In this document: positions 43,014 through 52,418 of the stretch, in pieces
Layout of the letters: each line of letters starts with the position of its first letter
How positions within the stretch are numbered: the first letter of the stretch is position 1
Position numbers and translations under genes: made by a program
Notes under the pieces: generated by a model
Told to the model about the DNA's origin: nothing
Seen by the model: only the letters and a program-made list of their open reading frames with translations
Databases searched by the model: none
Assembly: GCF_040685555.1 (NCBI RefSeq)
Contig: NZ_JBFBIK010000027.1
Location: 9,353-73,352 of the forward strand
From: Sphaerisporangium sp040685555
GTDB lineage: Bacteria > Actinomycetota > Actinomycetes > Streptosporangiales > Streptosporangiaceae
Direction of reading: 5' to 3'
DNA: 64,000 nt

Positions 43014-43811
43014 GTGCTGCCCGCGGAACGCCGTCGCCGCATCGCCGCCGAGGTCGCCGCTCGTCCGAGCGTCAAGACCGAGGAACTCGCCGATCTCTTC
43101 TCGGTCTCCGGAGAGACCATCCGCCGCGACCTGCTCCGCCTGCAGAGCGACGGACTGGTGGAACGCGTGCACGGCGGCGCCACCCCCGCCGAGCGCCCCC
43201 GGGCGGTCGAGGACAGCTACGCGCGGCGCAGGGCCCTGAACGTCGCCGGCAAACAGGCCATGGCCAGAGCCGCCGTCTCCCTGCTGCGCCCGGGAGACAC
43301 CGTGATCTTCGACGTCGGGACCAGCGTGGCCGAGATCGCCCGCGCCATCCCTGTCACGTGGACCGGCCGCGTGCTGACCAACTCGCTGCCGGTGGGCGCC
43401 GAGCTGGCCGACCGTCCGGGCATCGAGGTGCTGGTCTCCGGCGGGCGCACCCGCTCGGGGGACCTCGCGCTGGCCGGTGGCCAGACGGTGGCCTTCTTCG
43501 CCGACTACTACGCCGACCTGGCGTTCCTCGGCTCGGGCGGGGTGCATCCGGCAGCCGGGCTGACCGACTTCCACTCCGACGAGGTCGACGTACGCCGGGT
43601 CATGCTCGACCACTCGACCCGCTGCTACGCGATCGCCGACGCCACCAAGCTCGGTGTGATCGCGGCGCGGCACGTCTGCGCGCTGGATCGGCTCACCGGC
43701 CTGGTCAGCGACGGAACCCCCGACGAAGGTCTCGCCGAGGCGCTGGCGACCGCCGGTGTGCGCCTCGTCGGACCGCACGACACCGGCCACGCGGAGGCCG
43801 ACGCCAGTTGA
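43014..43811 (+). CDS. DeoR/GlpR-family transcriptional repressor
   Basis: A 265-residue regulator. The N-terminal winged helix reads PAERRRRIAAEVAARPSVKT, then ADLFSVSGETIRRDLLRLQS and VERVHGGATP. The C-terminal sugar-phosphate sensor domain has VIFDVGTSVAEIARAIP and DLAFLGSGGVHPAAGLTDFH, then ADATKLGV. The GTG start has AGAGGAGG five bases upstream. It leads an operon of transport and glycerol-type catabolic genes and most likely represses it, released by a phosphorylated intermediate. Confidence 0.9.
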   Translation: MLPAERRRRIAAEVAARPSVKTEELADLFSVSGETIRRDLLRLQSDGLVERVHGGATPAERPRAVEDSYARRRALNVAGKQAMARAAVSLLRPGDTVIFDVGTSVAEIARAIPVTWTGRVLTNSLPVGAELADRPGIEVLVSGGRTRSGDLALAGGQTVAFFADYYADLAFLGSGGVHPAAGLTDFHSDEVDVRRVMLDHSTRCYAIADATKLGVIAARHVCALDRLTGLVSDGTPDEGLAEALATAGVRLVGPHDTGHAEADAS

Positions 43812-43910
43812 CCCCAGCCCGCATGACCTTGACCTCGTTGTTCAACCGCCGGCGCGACCACCGTACGACGGAGGCGACGCTCCCGCTTCACCTTGCTCCA
43901 AGGAGTGTTC

Positions 43911-45449
43911 ATGTCCGAGGACTACCCGTCCACCACTTCAGCGCCTGAGCCGTCCCCGGTTCCCGGCACCGCCGCAAACGCCCAAAGGGCCCACGCGGCG
44001 GACATGACCGACGACGAGCTGGTCTCGTCGTACGGCTACACCCAGCAGTTCGCCCGCACGCTGCGCTCGTTCGAGTCGTTCGCGGTCGCGTTCTCGTTCA
44101 TCTCGATCACGACCGGCCTGTTCAGCACGTTCGGCTTCGTGCTCGGCGCCGGCGGCCCGCGCGGCATCTGGACGTGGCCGATCGTCGTGATCGGGCAGGT
44201 CTTCGTCGCGCTCGTCTACGGCATGCTCGCCTCGAAGATCCCGCTGTCCGGCTACTCGTACCAGTGGGCCTCGCGCCTCGCCAACCCCCGCGTGGGCTGG
44301 TGGTTCGGGTGGGTGTCGTTCGCGTTCCTGTCGATCGTGACGGTCGCCGTGGACTACGGGCTCAGCCAGGCCGCGCTGCTGCCGCTCTTCGGCATCGAGT
44401 TCAGCCCCGGCAAGGCGATGCTGGTCACCCTGGTCGTCCTCGTGATCCAGGCGGTCCTCATCATCTGGTCCACGCCGATCACCGCGAAGATCAACAACTG
44501 GGCCGTGGGCGCCGAGGTCATCGGCATGGTCGGGCTGACGCTGGCCCTGCTCGCCGCCGCGCTGTTCGCAGGCAAGGGCGACTGGTCGCAGCTCGGGTCC
44601 ACCGGAGCGGTGGCCGGTGCCGGCTACTACGGCTGGCTCGGGCCGTTCATGCTGGCCACCCTGCTCGGCGCCTACACCATCGTCGGCTGGGAGTCGGCGT
44701 CCAACCTCGCCGAGGAGACGCACAACCCGCGCCAGGTGGTGCCCCGGGCCATGGTGCGCTCGATCCTCGTCGCGGGCGGACTCGGCATGCTGTTCCTGAT
44801 CGTGCTGGTGGCGACCGCCCACGACATCCCCGCCCTCACCGAGGACAGCGCCCCGGTGGCGACGATCATCGGCCAGAACCTGGGCCCGGTCATCAAGGCC
44901 ATCGCGCTGGTCATCGTCTGCGTGTCGATCTTCGCCTGCGGCCTGGTCATCATGGTGACCAACAGCCGCCTGATCTACAGCATGGCCCGCGACGGCCGCC
45001 TCCCCGCCGCCAAGGTGCTCACCCGCGTGCCGCGCGCCACCGGCGGCCCGATCTGGGCCACCCTGCTCGCCGGCGGCCTCAGCGCCGCGATCGTCGTCGG
45101 CTTCGGGCTCAACGCCAACGCCCTGGCGAACCTCCTCGGCGCGGCCACGCTCATGCCCGCCATCCTCTACGCCGGTACGGTGCTGCTCTACTGGTTCACC
45201 CGCAACCGCATCCCCGCCCGACCCGGGGACTTCGTCCTCGGCAGATGGGAGAAGCCGGTCGTCGCCCTCGCGCTGCTGTGGCTGGCGTACGAGCTGGTCA
45301 TCCTGATCGGCCCGGCCGACTTCCGCCAGGCCCAGTACTACGCCATAGGCACTCTCGTCGTGGGCGCGCTGGTCTACGGCGGCATGCTGTGGAAGGCCCC
45401 GGACTCCCTGCGGCACGAGCCAGGCCTGTCCCGTGAAGGTGGCCGGTGA
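43911..45449 (+). CDS. APC-family amino acid/polyamine/amine permease
   Basis: A 512-residue transporter with about 12 membrane helices. After a soluble N-terminus comes the APC hallmark SFAVAFSFISITTGLFSTFG; a conserved GWESASNLAEETHNPRQVVP lies in the middle and SRLIYSMARDGRLPAAKVL in the second half. The closest general style is the GABA/choline/ethanolamine permease branch. It starts at ATG 43911 with AAGGAG six bases upstream. Its stop overlaps the kinase start (GTGA). In a glycerol-kinase operon a facilitator would be expected, so this permease hints at an amine-containing or polyol-like substrate. Confidence 0.88.
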   Translation: MSEDYPSTTSAPEPSPVPGTAANAQRAHAADMTDDELVSSYGYTQQFARTLRSFESFAVAFSFISITTGLFSTFGFVLGAGGPRGIWTWPIVVIGQVFVALVYGMLASKIPLSGYSYQWASRLANPRVGWWFGWVSFAFLSIVTVAVDYGLSQAALLPLFGIEFSPGKAMLVTLVVLVIQAVLIIWSTPITAKINNWAVGAEVIGMVGLTLALLAAALFAGKGDWSQLGSTGAVAGAGYYGWLGPFMLATLLGAYTIVGWESASNLAEETHNPRQVVPRAMVRSILVAGGLGMLFLIVLVATAHDIPALTEDSAPVATIIGQNLGPVIKAIALVIVCVSIFACGLVIMVTNSRLIYSMARDGRLPAAKVLTRVPRATGGPIWATLLAGGLSAAIVVGFGLNANALANLLGAATLMPAILYAGTVLLYWFTRNRIPARPGDFVLGRWEKPVVALALLWLAYELVILIGPADFRQAQYYAIGTLVVGALVYGGMLWKAPDSLRHEPGLSREGGR

Positions 45450-46936
45450 CCTCCGCGAACATCCTGGCGATCGACCAGGGCACCTCGGGAACCAAGGCGC
45501 TGGTGGTCTGCCCGGAGCGCGGCGTCATCGGCTCCGGGGAGGCCGCCGTGCGCCCCCGGTACGGCTCGGGGGGCCTGGTCGAGCAGGACCCGGGCGAGCT
45601 GCTGCGGTCGGTGCTGGACGCGGGACGGGAGGCCGCCGCCGCGGCGGGAGAGCCCATCGCGGCCGTCGGCCTCGCCAACCAGGGCGAGACCGTGCTGGCG
45701 TGGGATCCCGCGACCGGTGAGGCCCTGACGGACGCCATCGTCTGGCAGGACCGGCGCGCGCAGCCGGTCTGCGACGAACTGGCGGGCGAGGCCGGGCGCC
45801 TCGCCCGGCTCAGCGGGTTGCCGCTCGATCCCTACTTCGCCGCGCCGAAGATGGCCTGGCTCCGCCGCCACCTCACCCGGGAAGGCGTCGTCACGACGAG
45901 TGACTCCTGGCTGGTCCACCGGCTCACCGGCGCCTTCGTCACCGACGCCTCCACGGCGTCGCGCACCATGCTGCTCGACCTCGACGGCACCGAGTGGTCG
46001 CCGGAGGCGCTGGAGATCTTCGGGCTCGGCGGGGAGCGGCTGCCCGCCGTCGTGGACGCGGCGGGAGCCTTCGGTGAGACGGACGCGTTCGGGGCGGCGG
46101 TCCCGCTGACCGGCCTGCTCGTCGACCAGCAGGCGGCACTGCTCGCCCAGGGCTGCGTCGATCAGGGCAGCGCCAAGTGCACCTACGGCACGGGCGCGTT
46201 CCTGCTCGCCAACGCGGGCCCGCGCGCCGTCCGCTCCTCGGCCGGGCTCGCGGCGTGCGTCGCCTGGCGCTTCGCGGGACGTCCGGCGTACTGCCTGGAC
46301 GGGCAGGTCTACACGGTCGCCTCCGCCGTCCGCTGGCTCACCGAGCTCGGGGTGATCGGCGGGGCAGGGGACCTCGACCGGCTCGGCGGGAGCGTGCCCG
46401 ACGCGGGCGGCGTCACGTTCGTCCCGGCCTTCGCGGGCCTGGCGGCCCCCTCATGGCGCGGCGACGTGCGGGCGTCACTGTCCGGGCTGGGCCTGGACAC
46501 CACTCCCGCCCACGTCGTACGGGCGCTGTGTGACGGGATCGCCGCGCAGGTCGTCGAGCTGGCCGGGGCCATGGCGAGCGACCTCGGCCGCCCGCTGACC
46601 AGCCTTCGGGTGGACGGCGGCCTCACCCGCAGCACGGTGCTCATGCAGACCCAGGCCGACCTGCTCCAGCTCCCGGTCGAGGTGTACGCCTCGCCCGACG
46701 CGACCGCGCTCGGCGTGGCGGCGGCGGCGAGAATGGGCCTGGACCCGGGCCTGCCGGTGGCCGAGGCGACGGTGCGGGGTGCGCCCTCGGCCGTCTACGA
46801 GCCCCGCGTGAGCGCCGGCGAGGCCGCGGAGAGGCTGGGCGTGTACGCGGCGGCGGTGCGGGCCATGCTCACCAAGGACTCCGCGCCGCCGGCCAAGGAC
46901 GGGCTCGCCGAGGACCAGACGAAGGAGAACCTGTGA
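45446..46936 (+). CDS. FGGY-family kinase (glycerol-kinase-like)
   Basis: A 496-residue cytosolic sugar/polyol kinase: ATP fold DQGTSGTKALVVCPERG, substrate region ALTDAIVWQDRRAQPVCDEL, the FGGY body LLVDQQAALLAQGCVDQGSA and CTYGTGAFLL, then LRVDGGLTRSTVLMQTQADL. The general layout is closest to glycerol kinases, but other polyols are possible. It overlaps the permease upstream and the dehydrogenase downstream by four bases each, so all are cotranslated. Confidence 0.88.
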   Translation: MTSANILAIDQGTSGTKALVVCPERGVIGSGEAAVRPRYGSGGLVEQDPGELLRSVLDAGREAAAAAGEPIAAVGLANQGETVLAWDPATGEALTDAIVWQDRRAQPVCDELAGEAGRLARLSGLPLDPYFAAPKMAWLRRHLTREGVVTTSDSWLVHRLTGAFVTDASTASRTMLLDLDGTEWSPEALEIFGLGGERLPAVVDAAGAFGETDAFGAAVPLTGLLVDQQAALLAQGCVDQGSAKCTYGTGAFLLANAGPRAVRSSAGLAACVAWRFAGRPAYCLDGQVYTVASAVRWLTELGVIGGAGDLDRLGGSVPDAGGVTFVPAFAGLAAPSWRGDVRASLSGLGLDTTPAHVVRALCDGIAAQVVELAGAMASDLGRPLTSLRVDGGLTRSTVLMQTQADLLQLPVEVYASPDATALGVAAAARMGLDPGLPVAEATVRGAPSAVYEPRVSAGEAAERLGVYAAAVRAMLTKDSAPPAKDGLAEDQTKENL

Positions 46937-48423
46937 ACGACGTCCCGGGGGGTCCCGGCGACCAGGCGGCGTATGACGTCGTGGTCGTCGGGGCGGGCGT
47001 CGTGGGCACCGCCATCGCCCGCGAACTGGCCCACCACGACCTGCGGATCGCCGTCCTGGACGCCGCCGCCGACGTCGGCGACGGCACGTCCAAGGCCAAC
47101 ACCGCGATCCTGCACACCGGCTTCGACGCGACCCCCGGGACCCTTGAGTCCCGGCTGGTACGCCGTGGCTACGAGCTGCTGGAGGGCTACGCGGCCACGA
47201 CCGGCATCCCGGTGGAGCCGCTCGGGGCCCTGCTGGTCGCCTGGGACGACGAGCAGCTCGCGGCCCTTCCCAAGCTGAAGGCCAAGGCCGAGGCCAACGG
47301 GTACGACCGGACCCGCGTCGTCGACGCGGGCGAGGTCTACCGCCGCGAACCCCGGCTCGGCCCGGGCGCCCTGGGCGCGCTGCACGTGCCGGGGGAGAGC
47401 ATCATCTGCCCCTGGACCACCACCCTGGCGTTCGCCACCGAGGCCGTCCAGGCGGGTGTCGACCTGCGCCTGGACACCCGGGTCGGTGAGGTGGTCGCGG
47501 GCGACGGCGACCGCCCGCACGAGATCCGCACCAGCCGGGGCGTCGTGCGCGCCCGCTACGTCGTGAACGCCGCCGGCCTGTGGTCCGATGAGCTCGACCG
47601 GCTGTTCGGGCACCACGGGTTCACCGTCACGCCGCGCCGGGGCGAGCTGATCGTGTACGACAAGCTGGCCCGCCCGCTGGTGAACCACATCCTGCTGCCC
47701 GTACCCACCGCGCGGGGCAAGGGCGTCCTGGTCGCGCCGACCGTGTACGGGAACGTCATGCTCGGACCGACCGCCGAGGACCTGAACGACAAGACCGACA
47801 CCGGTTCCTCCGCAGGCGGCCTGGCGTTCCTGAGGGAAAAGGGCGCGAAGATCATGCCCGCCCTCCTGGAGGAGGAGGTCAGCGCGGTGTACGCGGGGCT
47901 GCGCGCGGCGACCGAGCACGGTGACTACCAGCTCCGCTCCCACCCCGAGCAGCGTTACGTCTGCGTGGGCGGCATCCGGTCCACAGGCCTGACCGCGTCC
48001 CTGGCCATCGCCGAGCACGTGATGGGCCTGCTGGTGGAGGCCGGCCTCGCCGCCGGACCGCGCCGCGAGCTCGAACCACCTCGGATGCCCAACATCGGCG
48101 AGGCGTTCCCGCGCCCGTACCAGCGTGCGGACCTCGTCGCCGCCGACCCCGACTACGGCCGCATCGTCTGCCACTGCGAGCGGGTCACCCGCGGGGAGAT
48201 CCGCGACGCCATGCGAGGCGCCCTGCCGCCGCGGACGCTGGACGGCCTGCGCCGCAGGACCCGGGCGCTGAACGGCCGCTGCCAGGGCTTCTACTGCGGG
48301 GCCGAGGTGCGCGAGCTGTTCGACCACCCCCCTGCCGTCTCTGTAAGCCGGCTCCGCGCGGACGGCGACGGTCAGGCACGTACAGGGGACACCGAGACCA
48401 CTTCCGGCGAGGCACGCCCATGA
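46933..48423 (+). CDS. GlpA-like FAD glycerol-3-phosphate dehydrogenase with [2Fe-2S] domain
   Basis: A 496-residue flavoprotein. N-terminal DAO fold: VVVGAGVVGTAIARELAHHD, then GTSKANTAILHTGFDATPGT. C-terminal BFD-like iron-sulfur domain: RIVCHCERVTRGEI and GRCQGFYCGAEVR, with four cysteines. This is the architecture of GlpA, the catalytic subunit of anaerobic G3P dehydrogenase (542 residues in E. coli), and of related L-2-hydroxyacid oxidases. With the kinase before it, a glycerol-3-phosphate or related phosphate is the probable substrate. Confidence 0.85.
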   Translation: MNDVPGGPGDQAAYDVVVVGAGVVGTAIARELAHHDLRIAVLDAAADVGDGTSKANTAILHTGFDATPGTLESRLVRRGYELLEGYAATTGIPVEPLGALLVAWDDEQLAALPKLKAKAEANGYDRTRVVDAGEVYRREPRLGPGALGALHVPGESIICPWTTTLAFATEAVQAGVDLRLDTRVGEVVAGDGDRPHEIRTSRGVVRARYVVNAAGLWSDELDRLFGHHGFTVTPRRGELIVYDKLARPLVNHILLPVPTARGKGVLVAPTVYGNVMLGPTAEDLNDKTDTGSSAGGLAFLREKGAKIMPALLEEEVSAVYAGLRAATEHGDYQLRSHPEQRYVCVGGIRSTGLTASLAIAEHVMGLLVEAGLAAGPRRELEPPRMPNIGEAFPRPYQRADLVAADPDYGRIVCHCERVTRGEIRDAMRGALPPRTLDGLRRRTRALNGRCQGFYCGAEVRELFDHPPAVSVSRLRADGDGQARTGDTETTSGEARP

Positions 48424-49691
48424 CGACTTCCGCCACCTCACCCGCCTCCACGGCCCGCCGCGAGCGGTCCGTCGAGGTGCTCATCGTGGGAGCCGGACCG
48501 GCAGGTCTGGCCGCCGCCGCCGAGCTGGCACGGGCCGGCGCGGGTCCGGTGGAGGTGATCGACCGGGAGGAGCACGCCGGAGGCATCCCCCGCCACTCCC
48601 ACCACACCGGGTACGGGATCCGCGACCTGCACCGCCTGATGACCGGTCCCGCCTACGCCCGGCACTACGAAGGCCTCGCCACCGCCTCCGGCGCCACCGT
48701 GCGTACGGGCGTGACGGCCACCGGCTGGGCGGGGCCGCTCACGCTGCAGACGACCAGCCCCTCGGGCCTTGAGAGCATCACCGCCCGGGCGGTCGTCCTC
48801 GCCACCGGGGCACGGGAGCGCCCGCGCAGCGCCCGGCTGGTGCCCGGCACGCGCCCGGCGGGCGTCTACACCACGGGCATGCTCCAGCAGACCGTCTACC
48901 TGCGCGGGCAGGGCGTGGGCCGTCGCGCGGTGATCGTCGGCGCCGAGCACGTCAGCTACTCCGCGGTGATGACCCTCGACCACGCCGGGGTGAAGGTCGC
49001 CGCCATGGTGACCGACCTGCCGCGCCAGCAGTCGTACGCGGCGTTCAGGCTCGGCGCCGGGGTGCGCTACCGCTTCCCCCTGCTCACCGGGACCACGGTG
49101 ACCCGGCTGATCGGCCGGGGCAGGCTCCAGGGCGTCGAGGTACGGCGTGCCGACGGGCGCACCGAGGTGATCGAGGCCGACACGATCGTGTTCACCGGCG
49201 ACTGGGTGCCCGACTACGAGCTGGCGCGGCGCGGCGGCCTCGCGGTCGACCCGGGGACCAGGGGGCCGTCGGTCGACACCGCGCTGCGGACGTCGGTGCC
49301 CGGAGTGTTCGCGGCCGGCAACCTCCTGCACCCGGTCGAGACCGCCGACGCGGTGGCGCTCGACGGCCGCCACGTAGCGGGCTCGGTGATCGCGCACCTC
49401 TCGGGCGCCCCCGAGGCGGCCGGCGTGCCGGTCGACGTGCGCGAACCGCTGAGGTGGGTCGCTCCGGGACGGGTGGGCCCCGCCGGGCCGCCGCCTCCGC
49501 GCGACCGGTTCATCCTGTGGACGGCGCGGTTCGTGCCCCGGCCCACCGTCGAGATCGTCCAGGACGGGCGGACGCTGCTTCGTCAGGTCACGCGCCGCAC
49601 GCTCATACCGAACCGTCCGATCTACATCCCGGCCGGATGGCGTACCGCCGTCGACCCCGAGCGGGGGCCGGTCACGATCACCGTCAGGTGA
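48420..49691 (+). CDS. NAD(P)/FAD-dependent oxidoreductase (GlpB/HcnB-like)
   Basis: A 423-residue two-dinucleotide-binding flavoprotein: VEVLIVGAGPAGLAAAAELA for FAD, AVVLATGARERPRSARLVPG, RRAVIVGAEHVSYSAVMTLD for NAD, and SVPGVFAAGNLLHPVETADA near the end. It resembles GlpB or HcnB-like subunits that work with GlpA-type partners. It overlaps the preceding gene by four bases (ATGA). No GlpC-like iron-sulfur membrane anchor follows, so electrons must go elsewhere. Confidence 0.85.
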   Translation: MTTSATSPASTARRERSVEVLIVGAGPAGLAAAAELARAGAGPVEVIDREEHAGGIPRHSHHTGYGIRDLHRLMTGPAYARHYEGLATASGATVRTGVTATGWAGPLTLQTTSPSGLESITARAVVLATGARERPRSARLVPGTRPAGVYTTGMLQQTVYLRGQGVGRRAVIVGAEHVSYSAVMTLDHAGVKVAAMVTDLPRQQSYAAFRLGAGVRYRFPLLTGTTVTRLIGRGRLQGVEVRRADGRTEVIEADTIVFTGDWVPDYELARRGGLAVDPGTRGPSVDTALRTSVPGVFAAGNLLHPVETADAVALDGRHVAGSVIAHLSGAPEAAGVPVDVREPLRWVAPGRVGPAGPPPPRDRFILWTARFVPRPTVEIVQDGRTLLRQVTRRTLIPNRPIYIPAGWRTAVDPERGPVTITVR

Positions 49692-50802
49692 TCCGGGACA
49701 CCGTGGCCAGGGCCTCGCGGGCGAGCTGCAGCTCCTCGCGTGGCCTGACCACCAGCACGGGAACGTCCGCGCCCGGCGCGCTGACGATCATGTCGTCGTC
49801 CACCTGGTCGCGGGCCGGCGGCACGATGCCGAGGAGCCCGAGCCTCTGGCACACGTCGTGGCGGACCTCCGGCTGGTCCCAGCCGATCTCGCCGGTGAAC
49901 ACCAGCGCGTCCAGCCGGTCGAGGCTGGTCGCGGCGGCGGCCATCTCGCGGCCCACCCGGTGGGCGAACACCGCGAGCGCCAGCGCCGACGCCGGGTCAC
50001 CGGCGGCCACCAGGTCGCGGGTGTCGCCCGACCTGCCGTCCGACAGCCCGAGCAGCCCCGACCTGTGCTGCAGCCCGTCGCTCAGCTCGTCCAGCGTGAG
50101 CCGCTCGCCGGACAGCAGCCACAGGAGCATGCCGGGGTCGACGCTTCCGGACCGGGTGCTCATGGGCACCCCCTCCAGGGGGGTGAAGCCCATCGAGGTG
50201 TCCACGCTGCCGCCGTCGCGCACCGCGCACACCGACGACCCGCCGCCCAGGTGGGCGAGGACCGCCTGCGTCGTCTCGGCCGGGCGCCCGAGAAGCCGTG
50301 CCGCCCGCTGGAGCGCCCAGGCGTACGAAAGGCCGTGGAAGCCGTAGCGGCGCAGCCCGTACGTGCTCCGCCAGCCGGCGGGCAGGGCGTACGTCGCGGC
50401 GACCTCGGGCATGCCCGCGTGGAAGGCGGTGTCCGGGCACAGCACCTGCGGGACGCCGGGCAACCGGCGCCGGGCGGCCTCGACCAGCGCGAGGGCGGGC
50501 GGCACGTGCTGGGGCGCCAGGTCGGCGAACCGCCGCACCGCCGCGAGCACGCCGTCGTCCGCGACCGTCGGAGCGCGTACGGCGTCGCCGCCGTGCACGA
50601 GCCGGTGAGCGGCCACGGCGACCTCGTACGGGGGCGCGTCGCGCAGGAACGCCTCGATGGTGCGGTCGATGGCGGACGGGCCGGGGGCCTGCCGCTCGAC
50701 GTACAGCTCGTGGATCACCTCGTCGTCGCGGACCAGGTCGAGCCGCAGGCTGGAGGACCCGGCATTGACGGTCAGCGCGACAGGGGACACGGTCCGAGGC
50801 AT
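49684..50802 (-). CDS. ackA: Acetate kinase family protein
   Basis: A 372-residue ASKHA kinase that would interconvert acetate and acetyl phosphate: VNAGSSSLRLDLVRDDE, HRLVHGGDAVRAPTVADDGV, CPDTAFHAGMPEVAATYALP, YGFHGLSYAWALQRAARLLG and MGFTPLEGVPMSTRSG. The ATG at 50802 has GGGAG at a good distance; GTG at 50808 is closer to it. No phosphotransacetylase or phosphoketolase neighbours it. It converges with and slightly overlaps the FAD oxidoreductase end. Confidence 0.92.
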   Translation of the reverse strand: MPRTVSPVALTVNAGSSSLRLDLVRDDEVIHELYVERQAPGPSAIDRTIEAFLRDAPPYEVAVAAHRLVHGGDAVRAPTVADDGVLAAVRRFADLAPQHVPPALALVEAARRRLPGVPQVLCPDTAFHAGMPEVAATYALPAGWRSTYGLRRYGFHGLSYAWALQRAARLLGRPAETTQAVLAHLGGGSSVCAVRDGGSVDTSMGFTPLEGVPMSTRSGSVDPGMLLWLLSGERLTLDELSDGLQHRSGLLGLSDGRSGDTRDLVAAGDPASALALAVFAHRVGREMAAAATSLDRLDALVFTGEIGWDQPEVRHDVCQRLGLLGIVPPARDQVDDDMIVSAPGADVPVLVVRPREELQLAREALATVSRIT

Positions 50803-50883
50803 CCCCACGCTCCCACGTTTAAATCGCTCACAGGAGGTAGCGCTCTACCGACCCGACCACACCTACGAGGGGAAGGCGGCTCG

Positions 50884-51357
50884 ATGGACGCCATCGTGCT
50901 CCTGAAGGACGACCACAAGACCGTGGAGAAGCTGTTCAAGCAGTTCGAGAAGGCGGGTGAGCGCGCCTACAAGGAGAAGCGGCAGATCGTCGAACAGATC
51001 ATCCACGAGCTCACCACCCATGCCTACATCGAAGAGGAGATCTTCTACCCGGCGGCTCGTCAGGACGTCCCCGAGACCACCGACCACGTCCTGGAGAGCG
51101 TTGAGGAGCACCACGTCGTGGTGTGGATGCTCTCGGAGCTCAAGAACCTCGACCCCGAGGACGAGCGGTACGACGCGAAGGTGACCGTCCTCATCGAGAA
51201 CGTCCGCCACCACGTGGAGGAAGAGGAAGAGGAGTGGTTCCCGAAGGTGCGGGAGGCCATGGGCCGCAAGAAGCTCCAGGAGCTCGGCGAGCGGATGGAG
51301 AAGGCCAAGGCCGAGGCGCCCGGCGACCCCCTCGCGGTGAAGAGCGCCAAGCAGTAG
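50884..51357 (+). CDS. Hemerythrin domain protein
   Basis: A 157-residue four-helix protein: LLKDDHKTVEKLFKQFEKAG, HELTTHAYIEEEIFYPAARQ, VEEHHVVVWMLSELKNL and VRHHVEEEEEEWFPKVREAM supply the His/Glu/Asp ligands of a di-iron centre. The Lys-rich C-terminus is a tail. Actinobacterial members bind oxygen or respond to oxidants. AGGGGAAGG precedes the ATG. It is divergent from ackA. Confidence 0.92.
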   Translation: MDAIVLLKDDHKTVEKLFKQFEKAGERAYKEKRQIVEQIIHELTTHAYIEEEIFYPAARQDVPETTDHVLESVEEHHVVVWMLSELKNLDPEDERYDAKVTVLIENVRHHVEEEEEEWFPKVREAMGRKKLQELGERMEKAKAEAPGDPLAVKSAKQ

Positions 51358-51362
51358 CCCGT

Positions 51363-51394
51363 GAGCCCCGCCCGGTCATTCCGGTGCGGGGCTC
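51363..51394. terminator. Bidirectional terminator between hemerythrin and epimerase genes
   Basis: GAGCCCCGC (51363-51371) pairs perfectly with GCGGGGCTC (51386-51394) across a 14-base loop, in the 57-base convergent gap. Confidence 0.85.
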
Positions 51395-51414
51395 GCCCGG
51401 CTCAGGCTCTCAGG

Positions 51415-52356
51415 CTAGATGGGGCCGATGCCCCACCGGTGGGTGACCTCGTCTCCGGGGGCGAGGCGGACGACGTCCTCGCCGGTGCGAAATGCGTTGG
51501 GCGGGCAGCTCATCGGCTCGACCGCGAGCCCCGCGCGGCGCTGTTCCCCGGTGAGGGTGTCGCCGGTGAAGAGCTGGAGCCAGCCGATGCCCTCGGCGCC
51601 CCACAGCTCGACGCCCCGGGCGCCGTCCCCGGTGGTGAGCCTGACGCGGACGTGTCCGTCGGAGCCGCGTGCCAGGCCGGTGAACGCGGTGTCGAGAACC
51701 GTCTCGCCGATCGGGCGGGCGGTGCGGAAGTCGTACTCGGTGCCCTCGACGTCGCGCCTGCCGACGGGGATCTTGCGCTCGTTCACCGGAAGCCACTGGC
51801 TCGCGGGCAGTTCGAGCACGGCGTCGTCGACGGGCTCCCCGAGCGTGAGGTACGGATGGGCGCCGAAGCCGTACGGCGCGGCGGTGTCCCCGGAGTTCCG
51901 TGCGGTGGTCGCGACCTCCAGGCCGGAGGGTCCCAGCGTGTAGGCGATGGTGAGGTCGAGGACGTGGGGGTAGCCGATCTGCGGGAACAGCCGCAGCCCG
52001 AGCGTCACCGACCCGTCCTCTCGCGACACGACCCGCCACGGGAACGACCGGGAGAAACCGTGCGCGGCGTTGCCGGTCTTGGGCTCGGTCAGCGCGAGCT
52101 GCCGCTCCTGGCCGTCGAACTCGTACCGCCCGTCCTCGACGCGGTTCGGCCAGGGGATCAGGGGGAGCCCCGCCGATCCGAACGGCGCGTGGTCCTCGGG
52201 GTAGCCGATGATGAGCGGCCGGCCCTCGTGGGTCAGGCTCCGCAAGCCCGCGCCGAGCTCGGTGACGACGGCCTGGAAGCCGCCGGCCTCGATGGTGTGC
52301 TGGGCCCCGGTGGGCGCGATGGTCGTCACCCGGCAATTCAACACCATGGCCCCCAT
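51415..52356 (-). CDS. Aldose 1-epimerase family protein
   Basis: A protein of about 313 residues, galactose-mutarotase fold: GLRSLTHEGRPLIIGYPEDH, LIPWPNRVEDGRYEFDG, AHGFSRSFPWRV with the catalytic-type His, FGAHPYLTL and AVEPMSCPPNAFRTGEDVVR with Glu at the C-terminus. It would interconvert sugar anomers. Start uncertain; M4 is also possible. Its nearest role could be the sugar modules elsewhere in this window. Confidence 0.88.
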   Translation of the reverse strand: MGAMVLNCRVTTIAPTGAQHTIEAGGFQAVVTELGAGLRSLTHEGRPLIIGYPEDHAPFGSAGLPLIPWPNRVEDGRYEFDGQERQLALTEPKTGNAAHGFSRSFPWRVVSREDGSVTLGLRLFPQIGYPHVLDLTIAYTLGPSGLEVATTARNSGDTAAPYGFGAHPYLTLGEPVDDAVLELPASQWLPVNERKIPVGRRDVEGTEYDFRTARPIGETVLDTAFTGLARGSDGHVRVRLTTGDGARGVELWGAEGIGWLQLFTGDTLTGEQRRAGLAVEPMSCPPNAFRTGEDVVRLAPGDEVTHRWGIGPI

Positions 52357-52418
52357 ATGCCCCCTCGACGCCCGGCACCGCCGTCGATCTCCCGGTGCCG
52401 GGCGCCGCCGTCAGGTGG

